A stretch of DNA of 64,000 bases from Nocardioidaceae bacterium SCSIO 66511 (GTDB lineage Bacteria; Actinomycetota; Actinomycetes; Propionibacteriales; Nocardioidaceae): the NCBI GenBank assembly GCA_023100825.1, contig CP095846.1:3844001-3908000 (forward strand), in the 5' to 3' direction. Positions 1 through 7,487 of this stretch are shown piece after piece. A program made the position numbers and the translations under genes. The notes below the pieces were generated by a model, which saw only the letters and a program-made list of their open reading frames with translations, searched no databases and was not told where the DNA came from. Position 1 is the first letter of the stretch; every line of letters begins with the position of its first letter.

Positions 1-1
1 C

Positions 2-481
2 CCTGAGGATGTCGCCCGTCTCGCCGCGCTCGGGGTGATCCCGTCGTCGCAGCCGACCCACTGCACGACCGATTTCCGGCTCGCCGGCAGGCTCCTCGCC
101 GGGCGCGATCTCGCTAACTATCCGTGGCGGGCGTTCGCCGACGCGGGTGCTCACCTCGCATTCGGATCCGACTCCCCCGTCGAGCCGGCCGAACCGATGT
201 ACGGCATCCATGCCGCCGTCACCAGGCAGAACCGCGCCGGTGAACCCGCCGGCGGGTGGGAGCCGCATCAGCGCTTGACTGTCGGCGAGGCGCTGCTCGC
301 GTACAGCTTCGGTGGTGCGTACGCCGCCGGTATCGATGACCGCGTCGGCCGCATCGCGCCCGGGCAGTACGCCGACTTCGTCGCGCTCGAGCGGGATCCT
401 GTCACCGAACCGGCAACCGACCTGCACCGCATCGAGGTGCTCAGCACGGTTGTCGGCGGCGAGGTGCGCTACGCGCGCTGA
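2..481 (+). CDS. Amidohydrolase family 3 (YtcJ-like), C-terminal part, cut by window edge
   Basis: The frame is open from the first bases, so only the last ~160 residues are visible and the start lies outside. The segment GSDSPVEPAEPMYGIHAAV holds the late metal-ligand or catalytic aspartate region of amidohydrolases. The run LTVGEALLAYSFGGAYAAG followed by GRIAPGQYADFVALERDP is the hallmark C-terminal end of YtcJ-type amidohydrolase_3 proteins, where the chain returns to the small beta domain. Such enzymes hydrolyse amide or imide bonds in the cytoplasm; the substrate cannot be read from this fragment. It ends 9 bp before the convergent phosphotransferase-like gene. Confidence 0.85.
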   Translation, partial: PEDVARLAALGVIPSSQPTHCTTDFRLAGRLLAGRDLANYPWRAFADAGAHLAFGSDSPVEPAEPMYGIHAAVTRQNRAGEPAGGWEPHQRLTVGEALLAYSFGGAYAAGIDDRVGRIAPGQYADFVALERDPVTEPATDLHRIEVLSTVVGGEVRYAR

Positions 482-490
482 CGCCGGCGC

Positions 491-1390
491 TCAGTCGTCG
501 CGATCGCCGAGGATGCGTTCGAGCGTACGTCTGCCCCACCGGCTCATCGACGGGTTCGACTCACGGTAGTACCAGACGAGTCCCATCGCCTGCTGGAACG
601 CCCACGCCATGCCGCGCGCCCACTGCACGTCATCGCAGCCGAGCAAGTCACGCAGTATCCGCCGACGTGGCTTGTCCAGCAGATGCCATGCTGCGACAAG
701 GTCGAGTGCCGGATCGGCCGGTGCGAAGTCTCCGCAGTCGAGTACGCCTGCGAGACGACCTTCGCTGACGAGGAGGTTGGGCGGGATCAGATCCTTGTGA
801 CACATGGCGTCTGGGTCGTTCTCGGGGAGCGTGCGCAGGTCGGCCCACAACGTACGCAGGCGCGCGACATCGAGCAGGCCCTCGCTTTCGGCGAAGCAGG
901 TGTCCAGCCACTCGTCGTGGTCGGGCAGGTGGCCGCCGCGACCGCTGCCGTCATACGTACGACCGCGTACGTCGGCGGCGCGCAGGTCTTCGATGAGCGC
1001 GGCCAGGTCTTCTGCGAAAGCAACGGACGCCGCAGGGTCGTCGACCGTGGCAACCGTGCCCGGGAGCCAGGTCTGCGCGCTCCAGGGCAGCGGATACTCT
1101 TCCGAGGGCTCACCGATTGCCACCGGCTCCGGCGTCGGCACCCGTACCAGAGTCGCGAACTCCGCAGCGGCCTCCGCGTCGCTCTCCAAGTCGCGTCGTA
1201 TCGCCTCGGGATCCGTACCCTGCAAGGGGAAACGCGCAGCCAGCCGCTCACCGATGCGGAAGATCGCGTTGACGGTGCCGCCACCGTCGACCGCACGTAC
1301 GTCGTGGCTGCGCCAATGCGGGAACTGCTCGTCGACGATCCGGCGCCCCATCGCCTCGTCGATGTAGAGCTGATCGGCGTGCATCTGCAT
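491..1390 (-). CDS. Aminoglycoside phosphotransferase-family kinase (APH/ChoK fold)
   Basis: The 299-residue protein has the APH fold. An N-terminal nucleotide lobe (GGGTVNAIFRIG) is followed by the Brenner-type catalytic loop CHKDLIPPNLLV, with its catalytic Asp, and then DCGDFAPADPALDLVAAW, which supplies the Mg-binding Asp. Family members phosphorylate hydroxyls of aminoglycosides, macrolides, choline or other small molecules with ATP or GTP; the substrate is not readable here. I chose the ATG at 1390 because it overlaps the stop of the upstream acetyltransferase as TGATG, a coupling signature; an ATG two codons later and one at 1402 are alternatives. Pairing with a chloramphenicol-acetyltransferase-like gene suggests a detoxification or resistance-type unit, which is inference. 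Confidence 0.85.
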   Translation of the reverse strand: MQMHADQLYIDEAMGRRIVDEQFPHWRSHDVRAVDGGGTVNAIFRIGERLAARFPLQGTDPEAIRRDLESDAEAAAEFATLVRVPTPEPVAIGEPSEEYPLPWSAQTWLPGTVATVDDPAASVAFAEDLAALIEDLRAADVRGRTYDGSGRGGHLPDHDEWLDTCFAESEGLLDVARLRTLWADLRTLPENDPDAMCHKDLIPPNLLVSEGRLAGVLDCGDFAPADPALDLVAAWHLLDKPRRRILRDLLGCDDVQWARGMAWAFQQAMGLVWYYRESNPSMSRWGRRTLERILGDRDD

Positions 1391-2052
1391 CAGCGGATCC
1401 AATGTGGGTCGGCGGCCAGGGCGCGGAAACCTTCGATCAGCCGGGCGGTGTGGAAGCCGTCTGCCGCGGCGTGATGGATCTGAACGGCGAGCGGTAGCAG
1501 GGTGCGTCCGTCGCGCTCGACGTACTTGCCGAGCGTGAAGATCGGAAGCAGGTGCTCGGTGCCGCCGTCGATCTGCAGGCTGAACGACGAGAACGGCGTC
1601 CAGCTGAGACTGGAGACGTCGAAGCAGTTGGCGGGCAGGTCACCTTGCGGGAACATCGTCGTGGCCGTCCGGTGCTCTCGCAGGAGTTCCGCAGCGCGCT
1701 CGTGGAACGACGCGAAATCGGGGTCGTACGGCGCCCACACGGCCGCGAACGTCTCGCGCTGCGGGTTGAACACCGTGAACGCGGGATGGACGACATCCCA
1801 TACTGCCGGGGCACCGTCGGCAGCCAGCGCGAGCCGGAACTCCGCGTACTGGTTCACCAGCGACGCGAGCGCCCAGATCTGCGCGACGTACGTCTTGCGT
1901 CGCTTGGCCCGCAGCGCTGCGGCTATCTCGGTGACATCGACCTCGACGGTGATCGCGTACGTACACCGCACCTGCCGGCGGTAATGCTCGAAGTGTTCGT
2001 ACCGCGGCCAGTCCGAGACGTCGATCGGCCGCAGCTGCTCGACTGTCGTCAT
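1390..2052 (-). CDS. Chloramphenicol acetyltransferase-like protein (CatA family)
   Basis: At 220 residues it matches type A chloramphenicol acetyltransferases in length. It has the N-terminal DVSDWPRYEHFEHY region and, near the C-terminus (about residues 193-201), HHAAADGFH, matching the catalytic HxxxDG motif HHAVCDGYH. The enzyme family forms trimers and transfers acetyl from acetyl-CoA to the 3-hydroxyl of chloramphenicol. I prefer the ATG at 2052 (MTTVEQLRPID) over the further upstream start because alignment to the family begins there. It is the first gene of a two-gene unit with the phosphotransferase-like gene, joined by TGATG. True chloramphenicol activity is uncertain, since chromosomal homologues may act on other substrates. 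Confidence 0.85.
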   Translation of the reverse strand: MTTVEQLRPIDVSDWPRYEHFEHYRRQVRCTYAITVEVDVTEIAAALRAKRRKTYVAQIWALASLVNQYAEFRLALAADGAPAVWDVVHPAFTVFNPQRETFAAVWAPYDPDFASFHERAAELLREHRTATTMFPQGDLPANCFDVSSLSWTPFSSFSLQIDGGTEHLLPIFTLGKYVERDGRTLLPLAVQIHHAAADGFHTARLIEGFRALAADPHWIR

Positions 2053-2183
2053 CAGCCCCGCCTCCCCGTACGTACGAGCAAGCCCGATGATCACATACGG
2101 ATCCGCCGCTCGCATCCGAATTCGCGGGCCGAGAACCAGTCGACGAAATGCCCCCGCAGACTCACCCGCTCCGACCTCGAACG

Positions 2184-2387
2184 CTAGATCTCCAGGAAGT
2201 CGACGGTCTCCACCCGAACCGGCATCACGACGTTTGGCCGTACGTACGCGAGAGCATGCGCCGTCAGTTCACAGTCAGTCTGAGCGGCGCTCTCGTCCTC
2301 GATGTCCGACGACACGACGCAGCGGACCACGGCATCCTCGCGAGGCGGACGGCGCAGGGCCACCCCGACCTCGACGACAGCGATCAC
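2184..2387 (-). CDS. Small hypothetical protein, third gene of the island operon
   Basis: A 67-residue GTG-initiated frame with no family I recognise. It lies 27 bp downstream of the helix-turn-helix gene on the same strand, with a GAAGG-like ribosome site before the GTG. Residues 1-35 alternate hydrophobic and charged positions as in a small beta-rich domain, and it ends in RVETVDFLEI. The reading frame fits the local GC-rich third-position pattern. It may be a third component of the putative HicA-like/HTH operon or a leftover of the same island. A chance frame cannot be excluded. Confidence 0.45.
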   Translation of the reverse strand: MIAVVEVGVALRRPPREDAVVRCVVSSDIEDESAAQTDCELTAHALAYVRPNVVMPVRVETVDFLEI

Positions 2388-2414
2388 TGCCGCACCTTCG
2401 TTCGTTCTGCGAAG

Positions 2415-2876
2415 TCAGGACGCCTTCGACTTCGGACCCGGCCGACGATCCCACGTACGCGCGAACGCCTCAACCGCAGCCGCATCCCAGACCGGCCCGG
2501 TACGCAACCGGAACAACGGCTCAGGAAACCCACCCGTCTGCTGCAGTTGGTACACCCGCTGGCGACTCACGCCAAGCATCTCTCCAACCTCGGGCGCTGA
2601 CACCATCCGAGGCAGCGTCGGTGCATCTGCATCGACTATGCGTCGCTCCTCATCCGTGATCTCGTACGCGACAGGCTCGGCGTGCATAACGTCGCGGGCA
2701 AAGTCGTACGCCAGGCCGATCGCCTTGACCGGGTCGCCAGACTCGTGCAGCGTGACGTCGACACCCCCGGGAACGTTCGCGGCGACAGCATCGTGATTCT
2801 CCTCGAGCTCGACCATCCGCCCGAACGTCAGAGGCTCGATATCGAACGTCATCGAGATAGCCCACATCATCGTCAC
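2415..2876 (-). CDS. Two-domain helix-turn-helix protein (AlpA/MerR-type HTH at C-terminus)
   Basis: The 153-residue protein has an N-terminal domain of about 75 residues of unknown role, then a helix-turn-helix (MVSAPEVGEMLGVSRQRVYQLQQ, about residues 90-112) followed by the wing-like FRLRTGPVWDAAAVEAFARTW that ends many excisionase/AlpA-type binders. It should bind DNA in the cytoplasm. The GTG at 2876 overlaps the stop of the preceding HicA-like gene by 4 bp (GTGA), so the two are probably translationally coupled; later in-frame ATGs at 2870, 2867 and 2852 are alternatives. In context it could be the antitoxin or autorepressor of a toxin-antitoxin pair, or a relic regulator of the element. 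That role is inference. Confidence 0.75.
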   Translation of the reverse strand: MTMMWAISMTFDIEPLTFGRMVELEENHDAVAANVPGGVDVTLHESGDPVKAIGLAYDFARDVMHAEPVAYEITDEERRIVDADAPTLPRMVSAPEVGEMLGVSRQRVYQLQQTGGFPEPLFRLRTGPVWDAAAVEAFARTWDRRPGPKSKAS

Positions 2877-3124
2877 TTCCCTCCCTGCTTCCGGCGCATC
2901 GCGCGCTGTTCCTTCTTGCTCGGTGGCGGTATCTGTAGCCCCGCCTTCTTGAGTGCGACCTTCAGGTCTGCCATGCGGCGGCGAGCGTTGCTCGGCGTCG
3001 CTGGGTAGTACGCCACGTAGTCGCCGCTCGGGTCGAAGAACCGTGTGTATCCCTTGCTGTCATCCTCGACCTTCCAGCCCTGCGTGACCGCCCAGTCGGC
3101 CCAATCCTTGATGTCGCTGTTCAT
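2873..3124 (-). CDS. Small HicA-like protein, possible toxin lacking the usual histidine
   Basis: An 83-residue basic protein. The order GWKVEDDSKGYTRFFDPSGDYVAYYPATPSNAR...LKKAGL resembles the HicA mRNA-interferase fold (double-stranded-RNA-binding-like: helix, strands, helix). In HicA the strand after the Gly carries a catalytic His (GSHH or GGHxxF); here that position reads GYTRFF, so the histidine is missing. The C-terminal tail SKKEQRAMRRKQGGK is very basic. The start is taken at the ATG 3124 (MNSDIKDW), preceded by a purine-rich GAACGGGG. It is the first gene of the operon and overlaps the HTH gene. It could equally be an RNA- or DNA-binding accessory protein. Confidence 0.6.
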   Translation of the reverse strand: MNSDIKDWADWAVTQGWKVEDDSKGYTRFFDPSGDYVAYYPATPSNARRRMADLKVALKKAGLQIPPPSKKEQRAMRRKQGGK

Positions 3125-3152
3125 CGTCCCCGTTCTCTTGCGATATGTCAAG

Positions 3153-3181
3153 AGTTTATCGATAATGCGTTACAACGTCAA
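3153..3181 (-). promoter_or_regulatory. Promoter of the HicA-like/HTH operon, with flanking direct repeats
   Basis: On the minus strand TTGACG (3181-3176) is followed after exactly 17 bp by TAAACT (3158-3153), a good sigma-70-type pair placed 30-35 bp upstream of the ATG at 3124. The 10-bp sequence GTCAAGAGTT occurs twice on the plus strand (3147-3156 and 3177-3186), spaced about three helical turns apart, overlapping both promoter boxes. This is the layout expected for autorepression by the operon's own HTH protein, although binding is not shown. Confidence 0.6.
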
Positions 3182-3201
3182 GAGTTAGACGGGGTGTAGA
3201 A

Positions 3202-3306
3202 GTGGCACGCAACACGGCCACCCGCGACCGACACGAGTCGATCGCGACCACGAACCGGTACCTGCATTTCCTCGGCACGGGAGCCGATTCAGCCGGCCTC
3301 GAAACG
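3202..3306 (+). pseudogene. C-terminal remnant of a tyrosine recombinase (phage-type integrase)
   Basis: Translation from 3202 gives RDRHESIATTNRYLHFLGTG, followed by ADSAGLE. This is the end of tyrosine integrases: SIATTxRYLH contains the nucleophilic tyrosine (codon 3259-3261). Everything upstream (the Arg/His/Arg catalytic residues and binding domains) is absent, so only about 35 codons survive. The frame has no own stop and continues through the tRNA gene, showing that it is not an active gene. It points toward the 3' end of tRNA-Ala about 130 bp away, the usual attachment place for such elements. Confidence 0.7.
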
Positions 3307-3437
3307 CCTCAACCGAAGCCCCGGGCACGCCACGGGCACACGTGGAAGCGAGGAAGCGCTGTAGCCACTGGCGCGCTAGCCGTGACGGAATCAGAAAACC
3401 CCCGGCTGACCTGCATCAACGAGGGGTTTGCGTGGGG

Positions 3438-3510
3438 TGGAGCTGAGGGGAATCGAACCCCTGACCTTCTCATTGCGAACGAGACGCGCTACCAACTGCG
3501 CCACAGCCCC
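3438..3510 (-). tRNA. tRNA-Ala (anticodon CGC)
   Basis: On the minus strand 73 nt fold into a full cloverleaf. The acceptor GGGGCTG pairs with CAGCTCC and contains the G3:U70 pair that defines alanine tRNAs. The anticodon loop TTCGCAA, on a TCTCG/TGAGA stem, gives anticodon CGC, reading GCG. The T arm is AGGGG-TTCGATT-CCCCT and the discriminator is A. CCA is not encoded. The 3' end faces the integrase remnant, so it has probably served as an attachment site. Confidence 0.95.
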
Positions 3511-3549
3511 AAGGCGTTTACGCCGGAGTCGAAGATACCACGCTGGTTG

Positions 3550-4413
3550 TCAGTCTCCGACAGCGCGCCTCTGGTCTTCGGCATCGCTGTCGTCGGCAGG
3601 CAGCTCGGTCTGCTCGCCCTCGACGTGGCCGGAGGTCCAGGCATCTTGGTCGTTGAAGTCGATCGTACGAACGGTACGCGCGGCGCGCGGCTTGTCGACG
3701 TACGTCGGGACGGTGACGGGCACCGGATCCCACAGCGATCCACCCTCGGCGGTCGCCACCGGAACGGCCTCGTGGAACTGCTCATCGAGCGCGTCGTCGG
3801 CGAGCGGCTCATCGAGCATGACGTTCTTGCGGGCGGGCTGGTAGTCCTCGAGCTGTGCCGAGATCACAATGGTCGGCTCGTCGTCCGGCTCGTCACCCAT
3901 TGCCTTCGGCGCATCGGCAGCCTGGATCTCACCGAGCACCTGGATTCGGCAGGCGACCAACCAGGCGAGTACGAGACCGCCCGGTATCGCGACCGACCAC
4001 CACGGCACGATCAGCGCGTACGCCGAACCCGCGACGAGCGCGGTGGCGAACAGCAGGGCACCGAGCGTACGGCGCCGCCGCCGGATCGCGATCCGGGTCG
4101 ACTCGCGCTGCTCGGCCACGACCGGGGCGGTGACGGTCGGTGCCGACCTGCGCTGCGTGCTCGGCACCGGCTCCGACTTCTTGGCCGGCTCGGTTGTCGA
4201 CTTCGGCTGCGGGGTCTGCTCGGCAGCTTCGTCGGCGTCAGCGTCGGAGTCGGCATCGGAGGAGTGGGTACGCCCCTTCCGCAGGATTCTCATCCGCGAT
4301 GAGGACTCGACCGGACGGTCGTGCGAGGCCTCGTCGTAGCGACGAAGCGCGAGCGGCACCAAGTACGCCGCCCACAGCACGACGATCGCTGCGTAGATGA
4401 GTCCCGTAACCAC
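3550..4413 (-). CDS. sepX: Divisome protein SepX/GlpR
   Basis: A 287-residue membrane protein. It begins with an N-terminal transmembrane helix (VTGLIYAAIVVLWAAYLVPLALRR), followed by a long charged and Ser/Asp/Ala-rich linker and two central hydrophobic helices (LGALLFATALVAGSAYALIVPWW and GGLVLAWLVACR, about residues 120-160). The acidic cytoplasmic tail carries short conserved blocks. This layout and the neighbours (RimJ-like acetyltransferase, mogA, moaC, moeA, UGPase) match the actinobacterial SepX/GlpR locus, whose product works with FtsZ and SepF-type proteins in septum formation. GTG at 4413 is chosen because the membrane helix starts immediately after it, as in homologues. The tRNA-Ala gene follows it. 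Confidence 0.82.
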   Translation of the reverse strand: MVTGLIYAAIVVLWAAYLVPLALRRYDEASHDRPVESSSRMRILRKGRTHSSDADSDADADEAAEQTPQPKSTTEPAKKSEPVPSTQRRSAPTVTAPVVAEQRESTRIAIRRRRRTLGALLFATALVAGSAYALIVPWWSVAIPGGLVLAWLVACRIQVLGEIQAADAPKAMGDEPDDEPTIVISAQLEDYQPARKNVMLDEPLADDALDEQFHEAVPVATAEGGSLWDPVPVTVPTYVDKPRAARTVRTIDFNDQDAWTSGHVEGEQTELPADDSDAEDQRRAVGD

Positions 4414-4516
4414 GTAAGAAACCGTATGCGGTACGGGGGTCGAGGTCCCGTACACCGAGCGGTGTGTCGGCTGAGAACTTGTGTGACTGGTGTGATTCGG
4501 CTCGCCGAGCGCCCGC

Positions 4517-5092
4517 TCAGACGTCGGCGGCGTCAGCCACCCGATCGACCAGCCGCCCGCCCGCCTCGTCGACGGTCATCGCGAAGAGCAGGTGGTCACG
4601 CCAGTCGCCGTCGATGTGGAGGTACGCGCGCGACAACCCGATCTCGGTGAAGCCGAGCTTCTCTACGACCCGAAGGCTCGCGGCGTTCTCCGGTCGGATC
4701 GCGATCTCGATCCGGTGCAGCCCCACTGCGCTGAAGCAGTGGTCGACCGTCATCGCGACGGCGAGCGTGGTGAGTCCGCGGCCGGCGTACGCCTCCGAGA
4801 TCCAGTAGCCGATCTGCGCCCATCGCGCCGACCCCCAGGTCACGCCGGCGACCGTCAGCTGGCCAATCATCGGTCCGTCGTAGCAGATCGCAAACGGTAA
4901 CGCTCGACCGTCGCGGGCCTGCTGACGCAGCGAACGGACGAGCCGGCGGAACGACTGCGGCGCGTGCGGACCGCCGCGCGGCACGGTCGCCTCCCAGCGT
5001 TGCAGCCAGTCGCGGTTGGACTGGTGCAGTCGCTGCCACGTACCCGCGTCACGCCGGCTCAGCGGCCTGAGCTGCAGCGCGCCATGCTCCAA
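4517..5092 (-). CDS. GNAT N-acetyltransferase, RimJ/RimL type
   Basis: The 191-residue protein has the GNAT fold: LRPLSRRDAGTWQRL at the N-terminus, the acetyl-CoA-binding segment ISEAYAGRGLTTLAVAMTV (about residues 118-136), and IAIRPENAASLRVVEKLGF, which is diagnostic of RimJ/RimL-like acetyltransferases. Such enzymes acetylate protein N-termini or small amines. A TTG at 5092 is used because the frame has a stop just upstream and no ATG or GTG in the interval. It lies 20 bp after mogA in a minus-strand run moeA-moaC-mogA-GNAT. The same order in other actinobacteria suggests co-transcription, but no functional link to cofactor synthesis is known to me. Confidence 0.85.
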   Translation of the reverse strand: MEHGALQLRPLSRRDAGTWQRLHQSNRDWLQRWEATVPRGGPHAPQSFRRLVRSLRQQARDGRALPFAICYDGPMIGQLTVAGVTWGSARWAQIGYWISEAYAGRGLTTLAVAMTVDHCFSAVGLHRIEIAIRPENAASLRVVEKLGFTEIGLSRAYLHIDGDWRDHLLFAMTVDEAGGRLVDRVADAADV

Positions 5093-5112
5093 CGTCGCCG
5101 GCCATCCGGGAA

Positions 5113-5607
5113 TCAGGATGCATCACCGCTCGTCCGTGGATGGTCGCCGCCGTTGATCTGGTCGACGGCATGCGCGAGCAGCGGCTCCAGCACCGCGAGT
5201 CCGTCCTTCACCCCGCCGCTCGACCCGGGAAGGTTGACCACGAGCGACGTACCGGCCACCCCGGCCAGGCCGCGTGACAGTACCGCGGTCGGAACGCCGG
5301 CCGCCACCCCGTACGCCCGGATCGCCTCGGCAATGCCGGGAATCTCCCGGTCGATCACGCGACGCGTCTGCTCGGGAGTCACATCGGTCGGCGTCAGGCC
5401 GGTGCCGCCGGTGCTGATGATCACGTCGAACCCGTCGGCAACCGCCGCCCCAAGGGCATCGCCGAACGGATCACCGTCGGCCACCACGACCGGGTCGTCG
5501 ACCGAGAATCCCCACGTACGTAGACGTTCCGCGATGATCGGGCCGCCGGTGTCGGCGTACACCCCCGCCGCCGCGCGGTTCGATGACGTGATCACGCAGG
5601 CCCTCAC
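5113..5607 (-). CDS. mogA: Molybdopterin adenylyltransferase-type protein MogA/MoaB
   Basis: At 164 residues it matches the MoaB/MogA family in length. The signature [26 protein letters not shown] (about residues 65-90) forms the molybdopterin-binding loop, and [17 protein letters not shown] is the early family block. It adenylylates molybdopterin in the cytoplasm, preparing it for metal insertion by MoeA. The GTG start overlaps the moaC stop by 4 bp (GTGA), indicating translational coupling. All three Moco genes here lie in one operon. MoaB versus MogA assignment is not settled by sequence alone. Confidence 0.9.
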   Translation of the reverse strand: MRACVITSSNRAAAGVYADTGGPIIAERLRTWGFSVDDPVVVADGDPFGDALGAAVADGFDVIISTGGTGLTPTDVTPEQTRRVIDREIPGIAEAIRAYGVAAGVPTAVLSRGLAGVAGTSLVVNLPGSSGGVKDGLAVLEPLLAHAVDQINGGDHPRTSGDAS

Positions 5608-6089
5608 GACTCGCTCCAGTCGCCGGAACGCCCACCCGACTTCGCCGTCACACGTACGTCAGAGACGATCGCATGCTTGTCGACCGCCTTCACCATGTCG
5701 ATCACGGTCAGCGCGGCGGTCATCACCGCGGTCAGCGCCTCCATCTCGACACCCGTTCGGTCGGCCGTACGTACGGTCGCACTCACCTCGACCGCGTCAT
5801 CGGCCACCTCAAGGTCGACCGTGACACCGCTGATCGCGAGCGGGTGACACAACGGGACCAGATCGGGCGTGCGCTTGGCGCCCATGATCCCGGCGACACG
5901 CGCAACGGCGAGCGCATCGCCCTTCGGCACGCCCGCTCCGCGAAGCAGCTCGACCACCTCGGTCGATACGCGCACCCGACCGGAGGCGGTCGCGGACCGT
6001 GCCGTGACGTTCTTGGCCGAAACATCGACCATCCGCGCAGCGCCGCGCGAGTCGACGTGCGTGAGACCCGCTTCGCCTGGCTCGCTCAC
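5604..6089 (-). CDS. moaC: Cyclic pyranopterin monophosphate synthase MoaC
   Basis: 161 residues with clear MoaC signatures: [19 protein letters not shown] near the N-terminus, the active-site block [13 protein letters not shown] (about residues 78-90), and [27 protein letters not shown] at about 112-138. MoaC converts 3',8-cyclo-7,8-dihydro-GTP, made by MoaA, to cPMP, the first stable molybdopterin precursor. moaA is not in this window. The GTG start at 6089 has a strong GAGGAG ribosome site inside the end of moeA, 8 bp downstream of which it lies. Translationally coupled to mogA. Confidence 0.95.
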   Translation of the reverse strand: MSEPGEAGLTHVDSRGAARMVDVSAKNVTARSATASGRVRVSTEVVELLRGAGVPKGDALAVARVAGIMGAKRTPDLVPLCHPLAISGVTVDLEVADDAVEVSATVRTADRTGVEMEALTAVMTAALTVIDMVKAVDKHAIVSDVRVTAKSGGRSGDWSES

Positions 6090-6097
6090 TGCTCTCC

Positions 6098-7351
6098 TCA
6101 GAAACTCTGATCCAGCACGAGCACGTTAGCGGTATCTCCCATGTTCAGCGCGGTTTCGTGCTCGTCGACGACGATCAATGCGTTGGCGCCGGCCAAGCCA
6201 CCGATCAGATGCGACCCGGCGCCTCCGACCGGTGTCACCTTCGCGCCCCGGTGGTTGACCTCGAAATGGGCACGGACGTACTGGCGCTTTCCGTCCGGAG
6301 ACGTGAGGTCTTCGGAGAGGGTCGCGTGCACGAGCGGACGACGGTACGGGAGCCGGCCCATCATCCGGCGCAACACCGGGACCCCGAACACCTCGAACGA
6401 CACGTACGCCGAAACCGGGTTGCCCGGAAGGGTGAGGATCGGCGTGCCCTCGTCCCCGACGAATCCGAAGCCCTGGGGTTTGCCGGGCTGCATGGCAACC
6501 TGCACGAAGTCGACGGTGCCCAACCGCGAGAGTGTCTCCTTGACCACGTCGTAGTCGCCCATGCTCACGCCGCCGCTCGTGATCACCAGATCTGCGCGTA
6601 CGAGCTGGTCGGACAGCGCAGCGGTGAAGTCATCGGGGCTGTCGGGGACGATTCCGACGCGGTACGCGATCGCGCCGGCCGACCGCGCCGCCGCGGCGAG
6701 CATGTAGCTGTTGCCGTCGTAGATCGCGTCGTCACCGACGTCCTGACCGGGCTCACGGAGCTCGGTTCCGGTCGACATCACCACGACGCGTGGTCGTGGA
6801 CGAGCCCGAACCTGCGAGCGACCCAACGAGGCGAGCAGACCGATCTCGCGGGCCCCGAGCACGGTGCCCTCTTCGAGCACCAGATCTCCGACGCGTACGT
6901 CCTCGGCAGCCGGGCGGATGTGCGCGCCGCGCGGACGGTCTTCGTACACCGTCACCTGGCCGTCGCCGCCATCGGTCGCCTCGATCGGGATGACCGTGTC
7001 TGCACCGGACGGCACGGGCGCGCCGGTCATGATCTTGATCGCCGCACTGGGCGACATCGCGTACGAGGTGGCCGATCCCGCGGCCGACTCACCGACGACC
7101 GGCAGCACGGCCGGCCGGTCGTCCGTCGCGCCTTCGACGTCGGCGTGACGCACGGCGTACCCGTCCATCGCCGAGTTGGTGAAGCGCGGCAGGTCGATGG
7201 TGCTCTCGATGTCCTCGCAGACCGGCAGGTCCAATGCTTCGAGCAGCGGCTGGTCGTACGGCTGAAGGGGTCCGAGACGTTCGAGGATGTTGCGCAGGTG
7301 CTCCTCGACCGAGAGCATGCCCTCGGCCGCATGTCCTGATGGTGGGGCCAT
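6098..7351 (-). CDS. moeA: Molybdopterin molybdenumtransferase MoeA
   Basis: About 417 residues, the usual MoeA length. Visible motifs are DLPRFTNSAMDGYAVR (domain III hinge), the MPT-binding loop TSGGVSMGDYDVVKETL (about residue 260), MQPGKPQGFG and LPGNPVSAYVSFEVF, then the C-terminal domain IV. MoeA inserts molybdate into adenylylated molybdopterin. I take the ATG at 7351 rather than the TTG three codons upstream. It heads the minus-strand run moeA-moaC-mogA-GNAT. A palindromic repeat lies about 50 bp upstream, between it and the UGPase gene, so a promoter must fit between 7352 and 7487. Confidence 0.95.
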   Translation of the reverse strand: MAPPSGHAAEGMLSVEEHLRNILERLGPLQPYDQPLLEALDLPVCEDIESTIDLPRFTNSAMDGYAVRHADVEGATDDRPAVLPVVGESAAGSATSYAMSPSAAIKIMTGAPVPSGADTVIPIEATDGGDGQVTVYEDRPRGAHIRPAAEDVRVGDLVLEEGTVLGAREIGLLASLGRSQVRARPRPRVVVMSTGTELREPGQDVGDDAIYDGNSYMLAAAARSAGAIAYRVGIVPDSPDDFTAALSDQLVRADLVITSGGVSMGDYDVVKETLSRLGTVDFVQVAMQPGKPQGFGFVGDEGTPILTLPGNPVSAYVSFEVFGVPVLRRMMGRLPYRRPLVHATLSEDLTSPDGKRQYVRAHFEVNHRGAKVTPVGGAGSHLIGGLAGANALIVVDEHETALNMGDTANVLVLDQSF

Positions 7352-7400
7352 GGTCAGCAAGGGTAGACCGTGGTCCTAGCGATCCGGCGAAGTGCGGTGA

Positions 7401-7459
7401 GAGTTCGGCGCGTAGTCGTTGATCCGGACGGTGTACACCAACGACTACGCACCGAACTC
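7401..7459. repeat. Palindromic element A (21-bp arms)
   Basis: Arms at 7401-7421 and 7439-7459 match at 20 of 21 positions around a 17-nt loop. The outer 12 bases GAGTTCGGCGCG are shared with elements near 19.4, 56.5 and 63.7 kb, but the inner half (TAGTCGTTG) differs. It lies 28 bp after the stop of the UGPase gene and could end its transcript. There is no T-run of the classical kind. Confidence 0.8.
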
Positions 7460-7487
7460 CCAACCACGTGTGGGGCGGTAGCAGCGC

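Noticed and set aside
3202-4302. A long plus-strand frame of 366 codons beginning with an integrase-like segment
   Set aside because: After ~35 codons it runs through the tRNA-Ala gene and antisense to sepX; only the integrase tail is meaningful.
6158-7339. Plus-strand frame of 393 codons opposite moeA
   Set aside because: Antisense to clear MoeA motifs; no family resemblance.
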